This document shows, piece after piece, positions 32,702 to 42,021 of a stretch of 53,174 nt of DNA (position 1 is the first letter of the stretch; each line of letters starts with the position of its first letter). Both the position numbers and the translations under genes were made by a program. Under the pieces are notes generated by a model that worked only from the letters and a program-made list of their open reading frames with translations, was not told where the DNA came from and did no database searches. Source of the stretch: Microtetraspora niveoalba (GTDB lineage Bacteria > Actinomycetota > Actinomycetes > Streptosporangiales > Streptosporangiaceae); the NCBI RefSeq assembly GCF_001570405.1, contig NZ_BBYM01000048.1, forward strand, positions 1 through 53,174, written 5' to 3'.

Positions 32702-33882
32702 CCACCCCGCCCGGCCCCCCGGACTCGCCGTCCGGGATGGTCGTGGGCTGGTGCCGTACGGTCGTGGGGCTGGCCGTCGGCGCGGTCACGGCGGTGGCCG
32801 GGGCGGGCCTCCTCGCGGCTGCGGGGGCGACGCTCCTCGCGGGCCGGCTGTGGCCGCCGCTCACGTCGTACGCCTGGGCGGGGGCGGGCCGGCTGGCCGA
32901 GCTGGAGCGCCGCAGGGTGGCGCTGTTCCACCGGGGCCCGCGCGCGTGGGACGCGCGGCCCTCGTACGACGGGCGGCGGGCGCTGGGCTATCTCGCCGCG
33001 CGGGTGCCGGTCGGCCTGCTCGGCGGGCTGGTGCTGTTCCTGCTCGCCTGGGGCGCGGTGACCGGCGTCACCTTCATCGGAGGCTGGCTGGCGGGCGAGC
33101 GGCCCGACGGCATCGCCCCGACCGCGCCGATCGTCGCCTACCTCACGGTGATGGGCGCGGTCCTGCTCTTCCTCGTGCTGCAGGGGATCGCCGGGGTGGC
33201 CGCCCTGGAGCGGCGGCTGGTGCTCCGGCTGCTCGGTCCCACCCCGGAGGAGCTGCTGCGCAGGCGCATCGACGAGCTGTCCGCGAGCCGGGCCGGGATC
33301 GTCGAGGCGGTGGACGAGGAGCGGCGCCGCATCGAGCGCGACCTGCACGACGGCATCCAGCAACGCCTGGTCGCGCTGGCCGTGCTGCTCGGCCGGGCCC
33401 GGCGCGGCCGGCGGCCGGAGCTGCTCGACGAGTTGCTGCGCCAGGCGCACGAGCAGTCCGGGGAGGCCCTGCGGGAGCTGCGCGACGTCGCGTGGCGGGT
33501 CTACCCGACGGCCCTCGACACACACGGGCTGGAGGAGGCGCTGTCGGGGGTGGCCGAGCGGTCGGCCGTGCCCGTGAAGATGTCCCTCGACCTGCCCGTA
33601 CGGCTCCCGCCCACGGTCGAGACCGCCGTGTACTTCGTGGTGTGCGAGGCGGTGACCAACGCGGCCAAGCACGCGGAGGCCCGGCTGATTACCGCGGACC
33701 TGTCCGTGCGCGACAAAGTGGTGACCATGCGGATATGTGACGACGGCCGGGGCGGCGCGGACCCCTCCGGGACCGGCCTGCGCGGGCTGGCCCGCCGGGT
33801 CGCGGCGCTCGACGGCGCGTTCCGGATCGACAGCCCGCCCGGCGGGCCCACAGTGATCGAGGTGGAGCTGCCGTGCGGGTGA
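32686..33882 (+). CDS. Sensor histidine kinase (HisKA_3 type)
   Basis: The ~398-residue kinase has two N-terminal helices (about 15-50), a cytosolic loop, two more helices (about 105-130 and 150-175) and a short linker. The box ERDLHDGIQQRLVALAVLLG carries the phospho-acceptor His near residue 225. The HATPase domain has N box EAVTNAAKHAEA, CDDGRGG and GLRGLARRVAALDG. GTG 32686, after AAGGA and overlapping the DedA gene, is preferred; TTG 32698 (TTGA overlap) is possible. The double-helix-pair sensor without a large outside domain suggests detection within the membrane. It should act on the next gene product. Confidence 0.9.
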   Translation: MGQPLTTPPGPPDSPSGMVVGWCRTVVGLAVGAVTAVAGAGLLAAAGATLLAGRLWPPLTSYAWAGAGRLAELERRRVALFHRGPRAWDARPSYDGRRALGYLAARVPVGLLGGLVLFLLAWGAVTGVTFIGGWLAGERPDGIAPTAPIVAYLTVMGAVLLFLVLQGIAGVAALERRLVLRLLGPTPEELLRRRIDELSASRAGIVEAVDEERRRIERDLHDGIQQRLVALAVLLGRARRGRRPELLDELLRQAHEQSGEALRELRDVAWRVYPTALDTHGLEEALSGVAERSAVPVKMSLDLPVRLPPTVETAVYFVVCEAVTNAAKHAEARLITADLSVRDKVVTMRICDDGRGGADPSGTGLRGLARRVAALDGAFRIDSPPGGPTVIEVELPCG

Positions 33883-34517
33883 TCCTGGCGGAGGACTCCG
33901 CCCTGCTGCGCGAGGGCCTGGTCCGGCTGCTCGCCGACGAGGGGCACGACGTGCTCGCCGCCGTCGGGGACGCGGACGCCCTGGTCGCCGCGGTGGAGCG
34001 GGACCGGCCCGACGTGGTGGTCACCGACGTGCGGATGCCGCCCGGGCACACCGACGAGGGGCTGCGCGCCGCGCTGGAGATCCGCGGGAGGCACCCGGGC
34101 GTCGGCGTGCTGGTCCTCTCCCAGTACGTCGAGAAGCGGTTCGCCACCGAGCTGATCACCTCCGACACCGAGGGGGTGGGCTACCTGCTCAAGGACCGCG
34201 TGGCGCAGGTGGACGAGTTCCTCGACGCGCTGGAACGTGTGGGAGCGGGCGGAGCGGCCTTCGACCCCGAGGTCGTCCGGCAGCTCCTCGCCCGCACCAC
34301 GCACGTCGATCCGCTGGCCGCGCTCACGCCGCGCGAGCGCGAGGTCCTCGCGCGCATGGCCGAGGGGTGTACGAACGCCTCGATCGGCGAGCTGCTGCAC
34401 ATTTCGCAGAGCGCGGTCGAGAAGCACATCAACTCGATCTTCGTGAAGCTGCGGATCGAGCACGCCACCGGTTACAGCCGCCGGATCCTCGCCGTGCTGC
34501 GTTACCTCGGCTCATGA
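33873..34517 (+). CDS. LuxR-family response regulator
   Basis: A 214-residue regulator with receiver motifs VILAEDSALLREG, VVTDVRMPPGHTDEG (phospho-acceptor Asp near 51) and YLLKDR. Its LuxR helix-turn-helix (about 148-205) reads LTPREREVLARMAEG and ISQSAVEKHINSIFVKL. The GTG overlaps the kinase stop by 10 bp. The LAEDSALLREG/SAVEKH type is the common actinobacterial subgroup paired with kinases that have a DLHDG box. Target genes are not evident; the DedA gene of its own operon is a candidate. Confidence 0.95.
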   Translation: MRVILAEDSALLREGLVRLLADEGHDVLAAVGDADALVAAVERDRPDVVVTDVRMPPGHTDEGLRAALEIRGRHPGVGVLVLSQYVEKRFATELITSDTEGVGYLLKDRVAQVDEFLDALERVGAGGAAFDPEVVRQLLARTTHVDPLAALTPREREVLARMAEGCTNASIGELLHISQSAVEKHINSIFVKLRIEHATGYSRRILAVLRYLGS

Positions 34518-34590
34518 CGCGGTGCCTCGCAGTACCCCACCCTCAGTAGGGTTAATGCTGTACAAAAACACTCAATAGAGGAGGACGAGC

Positions 34591-35655
34591 ATGACGACGC
34601 CGCGGTTCCGGGCGGTACTCGACACCATGTCCGCGTACAAGCCGGGCAAGACCGTCGTGGCCTCCGACGGCAGGTCGTTCAAGCTCTCCTCCAACGAGTC
34701 CCCGTTCGGGCCGCTGCCGAGCGTGCGGGAGGCGATCGCCGCGGCCGCCGCGGAGATCCACCGCTACCCCGACCCCGCCGCCGTCGCGCTCACCGGGGCG
34801 CTCGCCGAGCGGTTCGCGGTGCCGTACGAGCATGTCGCCCTCGCTCCGGGCTCGGTGACGGTCGTGCAGCAGCTCCTGGAGACCGTCGGAGAGCCGGGCG
34901 CCGAGGTGATCTACGCCTGGCGCTCCTTCGAGGCGTACCCGGTGCTCGCCGACCTGGCCGGAATGACGTCGGTCCAGGTTCCGCTCAAGGACGAGACGCA
35001 CGACCTCGACGCGATGGCGGACGCGATCACCGACGCCACCCGCATCATCTTCGTCTGCAACCCGAACAACCCGACCGGCACGGTCAGCCGTGCCGCCGAG
35101 CTGGTGAAGTTCCTCGACCGCGTCCCCGAGAAGGTGCTCGTGATCCTCGACGAGGCCTACCGGGAGTACGTCCGCGACGAGGACGTGCCCGACGGCCTCA
35201 CCCTCTACCGCGACCGCCCCAACGTCGCCGTCGTGCGCACGTTCTCCAAGGCGTACGGCCTGGCCGGGCTGCGGGCGGGCTACCTGATCGGCCACGAGCC
35301 GGTGGCCGCCGCCGTGCGCAAGGTCACGGTGCCGTTCGCGGTCAACCACCTCGCGCAGGTCGCCGCCATCGCGTCCCTCCGGGCGGAGGACGAGCTGCTC
35401 GAACGCGTCGAGAGCGTGGTCAAGGAGCGCGCCCGGGTCAGGGAGGCGCTGATCGCCCAGGGCTGGACGATCCCGCCGACCGAGGGCAACTTCGTGTGGA
35501 TGCGCCTCGGGGACCGGACCCCCGAGTTCGCCGAGTTCTGCGCGAGGTACGGCGTGGCCGTCCGGCCGTTCGGCACCGAGGGCGCCCGGGTCTCGATCGG
35601 CGACCGGGAGGCCAACGACACCTTCCTCGCCGCGGCCGAGGCGTTCGGCGCCTGA
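34591..35655 (+). CDS. hisC: Histidinol-phosphate/aromatic aminotransferase, fold type I
   Basis: A 354-residue PLP enzyme of the HisC/Pat group. Seen are [26 protein letters not shown], the CNPNNPTGT segment with the conserved Asn, DEAYREY with the PLP Asp, and [14 protein letters not shown] with the Schiff-base Lys. It ends with the phosphate-binding [13 protein letters not shown]. No his genes are nearby, so it may act as the aromatic aminotransferase (Pat) or a second HisC. GAGGAGGA precedes the ATG by a few bases. It is followed by a hairpin and the convergent EamA gene. Confidence 0.9.
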   Translation: MTTPRFRAVLDTMSAYKPGKTVVASDGRSFKLSSNESPFGPLPSVREAIAAAAAEIHRYPDPAAVALTGALAERFAVPYEHVALAPGSVTVVQQLLETVGEPGAEVIYAWRSFEAYPVLADLAGMTSVQVPLKDETHDLDAMADAITDATRIIFVCNPNNPTGTVSRAAELVKFLDRVPEKVLVILDEAYREYVRDEDVPDGLTLYRDRPNVAVVRTFSKAYGLAGLRAGYLIGHEPVAAAVRKVTVPFAVNHLAQVAAIASLRAEDELLERVESVVKERARVREALIAQGWTIPPTEGNFVWMRLGDRTPEFAEFCARYGVAVRPFGTEGARVSIGDREANDTFLAAAEAFGA

Positions 35656-35677
35656 GCCGTCGGGGAGCGGCCCCGCC

Positions 35678-35702
35678 GCCCTCCAGGCCGGGTCTGGAGG
35701 GC
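35678..35702. terminator. Bidirectional hairpin after the aminotransferase gene
   Basis: GCCCTCCAG (35678-35686) and CTGGAGGGC (35694-35702) pair perfectly over a 7-nt loop in the 108-bp gap between two convergent genes. There is no U-tract. Confidence 0.7.
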
Positions 35703-35763
35703 CGTCACCGGGCCCGCGGACGACGCGTTCCCGCCGACCCGGCTGCGGGTCCGGGGCGGCCGG

Positions 35764-36693
35764 TCAGCTCGGCGCCGTCTCCACCTCCGGCACGGCCTGC
35801 GCGGCCCGGCCACGGCGTTCGGTCGACACCACCAGGGCGACGCCGATCACGATCAGGCCGCCGGCGCCGAGCATGGCCGCCGTCACACTCTCCCCGACCA
35901 CGGCGACCCCGAGCAGCACGGCCACGACCGGGTTCACGTACGCGTACGTGGACACCAGCGAGATGGGCGCGTTGCCCAGCAGCCAGACGTACGACGTGAA
36001 GCCGACGAGCGAGCCCACCAGGATCAGGTAGGCCAGCGCGAGCCAGGACCGGCCGCTGACGGCGGCCAGGTCCAGGCGCTCGCCCAGGCCGGTGCCGATG
36101 ATCAACAGTCCGACGCCGCCGACGGCCATCTCCACGGTGCTCGCCGCGAACGGGTCACGCGGCATGGGGATGCGCCCCGACAGGAAGGAGCCGATCGACC
36201 ACGACAGCGACGCCACCAGGATGATGATCACCCCGAAGGGGTCCGACCCGGTGCCGCCGCCGAGCGAGATCCCGGCCACGCCGACGAACCCGACGAACAC
36301 CCCGGCGAGCGTGAGCACCTGCGGCCGGTCGCGGAACACCGTGCGCAGCATGACCAGCCAGAGCGGGACCGACGCGACCAGCAGCGCGGCGAGCCCGCTC
36401 CCGATGTGCCGCTCGGCCACCGCGACCATGCCGTTCCCGCCGGTGAGCAGCAGCAGGCCGACGAGGCCCGCCCCGCCCAGCTCACGCTTGGTGATGCGGA
36501 AGGGCTCCCGCCCCTTGCGGAGCAGCAGCACCACGCCGAGGATCAGGGCGGCCGCGACGAAGCGCAGGCCGCCGCTCACCATGCTGGGCAGGGTCTCGAT
36601 GGCGATGCGGATGCCGAGGTACGTCGACCCCCACACGATGTAGACCGTCGTCAATGCCAGCCAGACCCGCATGCCATGAGTGTTCTTCCCCAT
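35764..36693 (-). CDS. EamA-family (DMT) transporter
   Basis: A 309-residue protein with ten membrane helices in two EamA repeats. It starts MRVWLALTTVYIVWGSTYLGIR and holds MVSGGLRFVAAALI. The second repeat includes ILVGSLVGFTSYVWLLGNAP and STYAYVNPVVAVLLGV, the YedA-like pattern. Such carriers export metabolites or amino acids; the substrate is unknown. ATG 36693 has AAGGAG only two bases upstream; an internal ATG at 36672 is possible. It follows the regulator gene on the same strand by 31 bp, so they may be co-transcribed. Confidence 0.92.
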   Translation of the reverse strand: MGKNTHGMRVWLALTTVYIVWGSTYLGIRIAIETLPSMVSGGLRFVAAALILGVVLLLRKGREPFRITKRELGGAGLVGLLLLTGGNGMVAVAERHIGSGLAALLVASVPLWLVMLRTVFRDRPQVLTLAGVFVGFVGVAGISLGGGTGSDPFGVIIILVASLSWSIGSFLSGRIPMPRDPFAASTVEMAVGGVGLLIIGTGLGERLDLAAVSGRSWLALAYLILVGSLVGFTSYVWLLGNAPISLVSTYAYVNPVVAVLLGVAVVGESVTAAMLGAGGLIVIGVALVVSTERRGRAAQAVPEVETAPS

Positions 36694-36724
36694 GGCTCCT
36701 TACGATAGCGGGGCGCATCCTGAC

Positions 36725-38011
36725 TCAGCGGTTGAGTTTCTCCACGATGAGCCGGTAGAGCTGGCGCGGCCGCCCCGGAGCGGGCGTGCGGTTCGGCGGA
36801 AGCGGCCACGCGAGTCCCTCGTCCACCAGCGTGCGCAGCAACCGCCGGGCGGTACGCGGGGTGACCCCGAGCATCTTGCCCGCGCTCTCGGCGTCCACCA
36901 CGGTGTCGCCGCCCTCCAGCTTGGCCGCGAGCCGGGCGAGCACCTCGACGCCCTTCGGCTTGGCCGTACCGGCCGCGTGCGGAGGCATCCGGGGCGGCGG
37001 CACCAGCGCTCGGCCCTCCCGGTCCACCGCGAAGCCCTGGGAGTTCTTCGCCCCCTGGCTGCGCCCCATCGCGCCGCGGGCGTGCGTCTCGGCGTCGTGC
37101 GTGGTCCGGCCCATGCCGACCCCCACCTCGACGGCCAGACCCAGCTCGTCCCTGATCTTCGCGGCGAACGGCAGGATCCGGAACCCGTCCGTCGCGGCCG
37201 CGATCGAGCCCCGCGAGGCCACCACCAGATAGCTGTGGTCGTCGATCGGCCACACGCTGGAGTTGATCCGGTTGGCCTCCTGGACGAGCAGGCGGTGCAA
37301 CGACAGCCGCAGCTCGTCCCGCCAGTAGCGCGGCGCCGCCCGCCGCACCGGCTCGCGCAGGGTGGGGACCTCCACCAGCACGACCGTGAGCTGCGACTCC
37401 TCCAGCCGGTGGTGTGCCCCGAGTAGCGCCGCCGTGTGCAGCGCCGTACGGACCGCGGCCGCGGTGGGGCGGATGCGCACCACGGGCAGGCCGGCGGCCG
37501 ACAGCCGGTCCGCCACCCCGGGAACGCAGGTGAGCGCCCCCGTGGACGAGCCCTGCCGGATCAGGCGCTCGTGGAAGGCGGCGATCACGCCCGCGGCTCC
37601 GGGTTCGTCGCGGCTGTGCACCCCGTCCGACGGCAGGCCGAGGTCCGCGTACGCCTCCTCGATCTCCGCGCGGCCGAGCACGTCCACGCTCACCCGCCGC
37701 GGGTCGATGCGCTCGTCCATCGCCGCCTGGGCGATCGCCGCGGACAGGGCGGCGCCGCCGAGTTGTACGTGAGTGGCGGGCATGGTGAGCACCCCGGCGC
37801 GCCGAGCGATCTCGTACGGCGCGGGGCTGGAGAACAGGCAGGCGTCCACGTTCGGGCCGAGCCGGGTGACTTTGTCGGCCGCCTCCTGCTCGTCCCGGTA
37901 GGCGGCCGCCACGAGGCGGCACGGCACGGGCGCGGCCGCATGACCCATGAGCATCACTCGCTCGACCAGATCATGCGGCCCCACCACACCGATAGTGAGA
38001 TCCGGAGTCAT
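36725..38011 (-). CDS. Three-part regulator: ligand-like domain, GGDEF-like fold, winged HTH
   Basis: A 428-residue cytosolic protein. Residues 1-190 (TIGVVGPHDLVERVMLMG...) look like an α/β ligand-binding domain. A middle part (about 215-330; LTVVLVEV, IDDHSYLVVASRG, VEVGVGMGRTTHDAETHA) has the cyclase-like fold pattern of degenerate GGDEF/GTP-cyclohydrolase III proteins. A winged helix-turn-helix ends it (about 360-425; VVDAESAGKMLGVTPRTARRLL). It should bind DNA in response to a small molecule. The start is uncertain: ATG 38011 lies after GGGTGGG, while ATG 38071 adds 20 residues. Upstream are a CGGAATTCCG palindrome and GTGAC/GTCAC arms at 38121-38139. It lies between the murA-type gene and an EamA transporter. 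Confidence 0.65.
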   Translation of the reverse strand: MTPDLTIGVVGPHDLVERVMLMGHAAAPVPCRLVAAAYRDEQEAADKVTRLGPNVDACLFSSPAPYEIARRAGVLTMPATHVQLGGAALSAAIAQAAMDERIDPRRVSVDVLGRAEIEEAYADLGLPSDGVHSRDEPGAAGVIAAFHERLIRQGSSTGALTCVPGVADRLSAAGLPVVRIRPTAAAVRTALHTAALLGAHHRLEESQLTVVLVEVPTLREPVRRAAPRYWRDELRLSLHRLLVQEANRINSSVWPIDDHSYLVVASRGSIAAATDGFRILPFAAKIRDELGLAVEVGVGMGRTTHDAETHARGAMGRSQGAKNSQGFAVDREGRALVPPPRMPPHAAGTAKPKGVEVLARLAAKLEGGDTVVDAESAGKMLGVTPRTARRLLRTLVDEGLAWPLPPNRTPAPGRPRQLYRLIVEKLNR

Positions 38012-38234
38012 CGTGCCCACCCGTGACCCGCGCGGATTCTCTTCCGTGCGCTCGACCAATGTCTGTCCCATCCGCTGACCGTTTCCGAATTCGTTGAAGC
38101 TCTCTTTGGAACGATCGCGTGTGACGGCCGTAATGTCACGCCCAAATTTGCCGGAATTCCGTTCTACATAGGGCCCTCGGCGTGGCCAATCAGAACGTTC
38201 CGGCAGCTCAGGTGGGCAAAATTGCTCTCTGGGA

Positions 38235-39512
38235 TCAGTCGGCGGCCAAAGAGGAAATCTGGCGTTCCACATCTGCCCCGAGCGCCTGCATACGCTGCGC
38301 GAGATGAGCGTGACCGCGATCGATGAGATAACCCGAGTCGATTGTCGTCTCGCCTTCGGCGCACAGCCCGGCGAGCACGAGCGCGATGCCCGAGCGGAGA
38401 TCGTGCGCGGTGACCTCGGTGCCGTGCAGCGGGGTCGGGCCGTGCACGACGGCACGGCTGCCGTCGACCTCGATATTGGCGCCCATCTTGTTCAGCTCGC
38501 CGGCGAGTGCGAAGCGCCCGTCGAAGATCCGCTCGTGGATGTAGCTGGAGCCGTCCGCCAGGCAGGCGACCGTCATCAGCGGCGACTGCAGGTCGGTGGC
38601 GAACCCCGGATAGGTGTCGGTGATGACGTTGATCGGCCGGAGCGCGCGGTCCCTGCGGACGTTCAGCACCGCGCCGTCGGTGGCGAACTCGACGCCCATC
38701 TGCTCCAGCTTCCACCGGACCACGCCGAGGTGCTCAAGGGAGGCGCCGACCAGGTTGACCTCGCCACCGGTGATCGCGGCGGCCATGGCGAACACACCGG
38801 CGTCCAGCCGGTCGGGCATGACGGTGTGCTCGACCGCGGTCAGCTCGGTGACGCCCTCGACGGTGATGAACCCGGTGCCGCCGCCGTGGATCCGCGCGCC
38901 CATCCGGGAGAGCATGTTGATGACGTCGAGCACCTCGGGCTCGAGGGCGGCGTTCTCGATCACGGTGGTGCCGCCCGCCAGGCTGGCCGCCATGATCAGG
39001 TTCTCGGTGCCGGTGTGCGAGGGGGTGTCGAGGTACAGCGGCGCGCCGGCCAGTCCGGCCGCCTTGATGTGGATGACCGTCTCGCCCTCGTCCACGACCG
39101 CGCCGAGCCGCTTGTAGCCGAGGTAGTGGAAGTCCAGGTTCCGGCTGCCGAGGTTGCAGCCGCCCACGCCCTCGATGATCGCCTCGCCCAGCCGGTGGAG
39201 CAGGGCCGGGACGAACAGCACCGAGCCGCGGAAGCGCCGCGCGATCTCCGCCGGCAGCACCGGGCTGGTGAGCTGGGACGCGTCGATGACCAGCGTCCGC
39301 TCCGCCTCGTGGAACTGCACCTTGGCGCCGACCGCCTGAGCCAGCTCGACGGCGCGGCGCACGTCCTCGATCACGGGCACGTTGCGCAGCACCGTCTGGC
39401 CCTCCGCCGCCAGCAGCGCCGCGCCGATCATGGGGAGCACGGCGTTCTTCGCGCCCTGGATGAAGGCGGTTCCGCGCAGTACGTTGCCTCCGCGCACGCG
39501 GTAACGGACCAT
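38235..39512 (-). CDS. murA: UDP-N-acetylglucosamine 1-carboxyvinyltransferase (MurA type)
   Basis: The 425-residue EPSP-synthase-fold enzyme transfers enolpyruvate to UDP-GlcNAc, the first committed step of peptidoglycan synthesis. It shows GAKNAVLPMIGAALLA (active-site Lys-Asn), FRGSVLFVPALLHRLG, the catalytic loop GVGGCNLGSRNLDFHYLG, and TDLQSPLMTVACLADG. The loop residue hit by fosfomycin is Cys, whereas mycobacterial MurA has Asp (GGDAIGSR). The usual RPGG of the loop is changed to EGVGG. It may be a second MurA rather than the housekeeping one. AGGAG lies eight bases before the ATG. purC lies just upstream on the same strand. Confidence 0.88.
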   Translation of the reverse strand: MVRYRVRGGNVLRGTAFIQGAKNAVLPMIGAALLAAEGQTVLRNVPVIEDVRRAVELAQAVGAKVQFHEAERTLVIDASQLTSPVLPAEIARRFRGSVLFVPALLHRLGEAIIEGVGGCNLGSRNLDFHYLGYKRLGAVVDEGETVIHIKAAGLAGAPLYLDTPSHTGTENLIMAASLAGGTTVIENAALEPEVLDVINMLSRMGARIHGGGTGFITVEGVTELTAVEHTVMPDRLDAGVFAMAAAITGGEVNLVGASLEHLGVVRWKLEQMGVEFATDGAVLNVRRDRALRPINVITDTYPGFATDLQSPLMTVACLADGSSYIHERIFDGRFALAGELNKMGANIEVDGSRAVVHGPTPLHGTEVTAHDLRSGIALVLAGLCAEGETTIDSGYLIDRGHAHLAQRMQALGADVERQISSLAAD

Positions 39513-39607
39513 CGATGAGACTCCTATTTCAAGGGTGGGGAAACTCGCATGAGGCGGCGGCCGAGGCTGACCAGGGTAGCCGCTGAGACGGGCGTTTCGA
39601 GGGGGAA

Positions 39608-40456
39608 CTACCCGCGGAAGGTGCGGCCGGTCAGCCGCTCGTACGCCTCGACGTACCGCTGCCGGGTGCGCTCGACGATCTCGTCGGGAAGGGGCGGCGG
39701 CGGCTCGTCGGAAGACCTGTCCCAGCCTGACTCGGGGGAGGTCAGCCAGTCGCGGACGAACTGCTTGTCGAACGACGGCTGGGACCGGCCGGGCTGCCAC
39801 TCCTCCAGCGGCCAGAAGCGGGAGGAGTCGGGGGTGAGCACCTCGTCGCCGAGGACGAGGGCGCCGTCGGCGTCCCAGCCCAGCTCGATCTTCGTGTCGG
39901 CGAGGATGATGCCGCGCTCGCGGGCGATCTCGGCGCCGCGCGTGTAGACGTCGAGCGTGATGCGCCGCAGCCGCTCCGCGACGTCCGCCCCGACCTCCTC
40001 GACGACCTGCTCGTACGTCATCGGCTCGTCGTGCTGGCCGATGGGGGCCTTCGTCGACGGCGTGAAGATCGGCTCGGGCAGCCGTGAGCCGTCGGTCAGC
40101 CCGGAGGGAAGGCGCACGCCGGAGACCACGCCGTCGCGGCGGTAGTCGGCCAGGCCTGAACCCGTCAGATAGCCCCGCGCGACGCACTCCACCGGGACCA
40201 TCCGCAGCCTGCGGCACAACACGGCGCGGCCGGCGAACTCGGCGGGCACGTCGGTCGAGACGACGTGGTTGGGGACCACGTCCGCGAGCTGTTCGAACCA
40301 CCACAGCGAGAGCTGGGTGAGGATCACGCCCTTGTCGGGGATGCCGGGCGTGAGGACGTGGTCGAACGCGGAGATCCGGTCCGAGGCCACCATCAGCAGC
40401 AGCCCGTCCTCGGTCTCGTACAGATCGCGGACCTTGCCGGAATGGAGGTGCTTCAC
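39608..40456 (-). CDS. purC: SAICAR synthetase
   Basis: Joins CAIR and aspartate with ATP in purine synthesis. The 282-residue chain has HSGKVRDLYE at the N-terminus, ASDRISAFDHVL, VECVARGYLTGSG, LADTKIELGWD and DEVLTPDSSRFWP, all hallmark segments. The GTG start has no ribosome site; CAAAAT lies 6 nt upstream, so the message could be leaderless. purD lies 112 bp upstream on the same strand, separated by a hairpin, so the two purine genes are neighbours but maybe separate units. Confidence 0.96.
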   Translation of the reverse strand: MKHLHSGKVRDLYETEDGLLLMVASDRISAFDHVLTPGIPDKGVILTQLSLWWFEQLADVVPNHVVSTDVPAEFAGRAVLCRRLRMVPVECVARGYLTGSGLADYRRDGVVSGVRLPSGLTDGSRLPEPIFTPSTKAPIGQHDEPMTYEQVVEEVGADVAERLRRITLDVYTRGAEIARERGIILADTKIELGWDADGALVLGDEVLTPDSSRFWPLEEWQPGRSQPSFDKQFVRDWLTSPESGWDRSSDEPPPPLPDEIVERTRQRYVEAYERLTGRTFRG

Positions 40457-40517
40457 TATGCCATTTTGCCAGTGGTTCAGACCTCTTTGACGACCGGCCC
40501 GAAACCCGCGTGACCGG

Positions 40518-40545
40518 CCGCCGGAGGAGCGTTCCCCTCCGGCGG
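40518..40545 (-). terminator. Hairpin between purD and purC
   Basis: CCGCCGGAGG (40518-40527) pairs perfectly with CCTCCGGCGG (40536-40545) over an 8-nt loop. It lies just after the purD stop on the minus strand. No U-tract follows. Confidence 0.65.
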
Positions 40546-40568
40546 ACCCGCCTCGGCCGTACCGGCCC

Positions 40569-41810
40569 CTACGCCTCGACGGCGCGCAGCGCGATGTCGG
40601 AGCGGTGGTGCGAGCCGCGCAGCCCGATGCGGCCCACCAGCTCGTACGCCCGCGTCCGCGCCTCGGCGAGATCCCGGCCGGTGCCCACCACGCTCAGCAC
40701 CCGGCCGCCGCTGGAGACGACCCGCCCCTCGGCGTCGAACGCCGTCCCCGCGTGCAGCACGTACGCCCCGGGAACCTCCGCGTCCAGGCCCTCGATCACG
40801 TCGCCCTTGACCGGCTCACCGGGGTAGTTCTCCGCCGCCACCACCACGGTGACCGCCGCGCCGTCCCGCCAGCGGAGCGGCCCGTGCGCGGCCAGCCCGC
40901 CGGTGGCGCAGGCCAGCAGCAGCTCCGCGAGCGGCGTCTCCAGCCGGTCGAGCACGACCTGCGTCTCCGGGTCGCCGAACCGGGCGTTGAACTCGATCAC
41001 CCGCGGCCCCTTCGCGGTGAGCGCCAGACCCGCGTAGAGCACACCCGTGTACGGCATGCCGCGCGCCGCCAGCTCCGCCACCGTCGGCAGCACGATCTCG
41101 GACATGACCTGCTCGGTCAGCCCGTCCGGAGCCCACGGCAGCGGCGTGTACGCGCCCATGCCCCCCGTGTTGGGCCCCGTGTCGCCGTCCCCGGCACGCT
41201 TGAAGTCCTGCGCCGGCTGGAGCGGCACGGCGGTCTCACCGTCACACAGCGCGAACAGCGAAACCTCGGGGCCGTCGAGGTACTCCTCGATGACGACCCG
41301 CCCGCACGCCGCCGCGTGCGCGAGCGCCTCGTCCCTGTCCCCGGTCACCACGACACCCTTGCCCGCCGCCAGGCCGTCGTCCTTCACCACGTACGGCGCG
41401 CCGAACTCGTCCAGCGCCGCCGCCGCCTCGTCCGGCGTCGTACACGTGTACGCGCGGGCGGTCGGCACTCCGGCCGCCGTCATCACGTCCTTGGCGAAGG
41501 ACTTGGACCCCTCGATCGCGGCCGGCTCACTCGACGGACCGAAGCACGGGATTCCCGCGGCCCGCACCGCGTCGGCCACGCCCGCGACCAGCGGCGCCTC
41601 CGGACCGACCACCACGAGGTCCGCTCCGAGCGAGGCCGCCAGCTCCGACACGGCGGCGCCGTCGGTCGGCGTCACCTTGTGCAGGGTCGCCACCTGAGCG
41701 ATGCCGGCGTTGCCGGGGGCACAGTGGACTTCCGAAACGGACGGGTCGAGCTGCAGCCCACGGCACAGGGCATGCTCGCGACCACCGGATCCAATGACTA
41801 GAACGCGCAC
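40569..41810 (-). CDS. purD: Phosphoribosylamine-glycine ligase (GARS)
   Basis: ATP-grasp enzyme of purine synthesis, 413 residues. Motifs: [69 protein letters not shown], the [14 protein letters not shown] loop and [12 protein letters not shown] (metal and ATP ligands). The GTG start follows TAAACT (minus strand, 41822-41817) by 6 nt and has no ribosome site, so it is probably leaderless. It stands upstream of purC. Confidence 0.97.
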   Translation of the reverse strand: MRVLVIGSGGREHALCRGLQLDPSVSEVHCAPGNAGIAQVATLHKVTPTDGAAVSELAASLGADLVVVGPEAPLVAGVADAVRAAGIPCFGPSSEPAAIEGSKSFAKDVMTAAGVPTARAYTCTTPDEAAAALDEFGAPYVVKDDGLAAGKGVVVTGDRDEALAHAAACGRVVIEEYLDGPEVSLFALCDGETAVPLQPAQDFKRAGDGDTGPNTGGMGAYTPLPWAPDGLTEQVMSEIVLPTVAELAARGMPYTGVLYAGLALTAKGPRVIEFNARFGDPETQVVLDRLETPLAELLLACATGGLAAHGPLRWRDGAAVTVVVAAENYPGEPVKGDVIEGLDAEVPGAYVLHAGTAFDAEGRVVSSGGRVLSVVGTGRDLAEARTRAYELVGRIGLRGSHHRSDIALRAVEA

Positions 41811-42021
41811 CCGCCGAGTTTACGACGCGCCCCTCGCGTGACGGCCGGCCGTCGTGATGATCGATCGACACTTGAAGTCCATGTGATCCGGGGTGCTTGG
41901 CGGCTTTTGTGGGGAAGTACCTGATCAGGGCGAGGGGGGCCGCTATCCTAGAGGCAAGCCAGGCAGATGTGATAGGTTAGCCCAGCTTTGCTGTGTCTCG
42001 TGGCGATTGGAGGTGGTTCGG

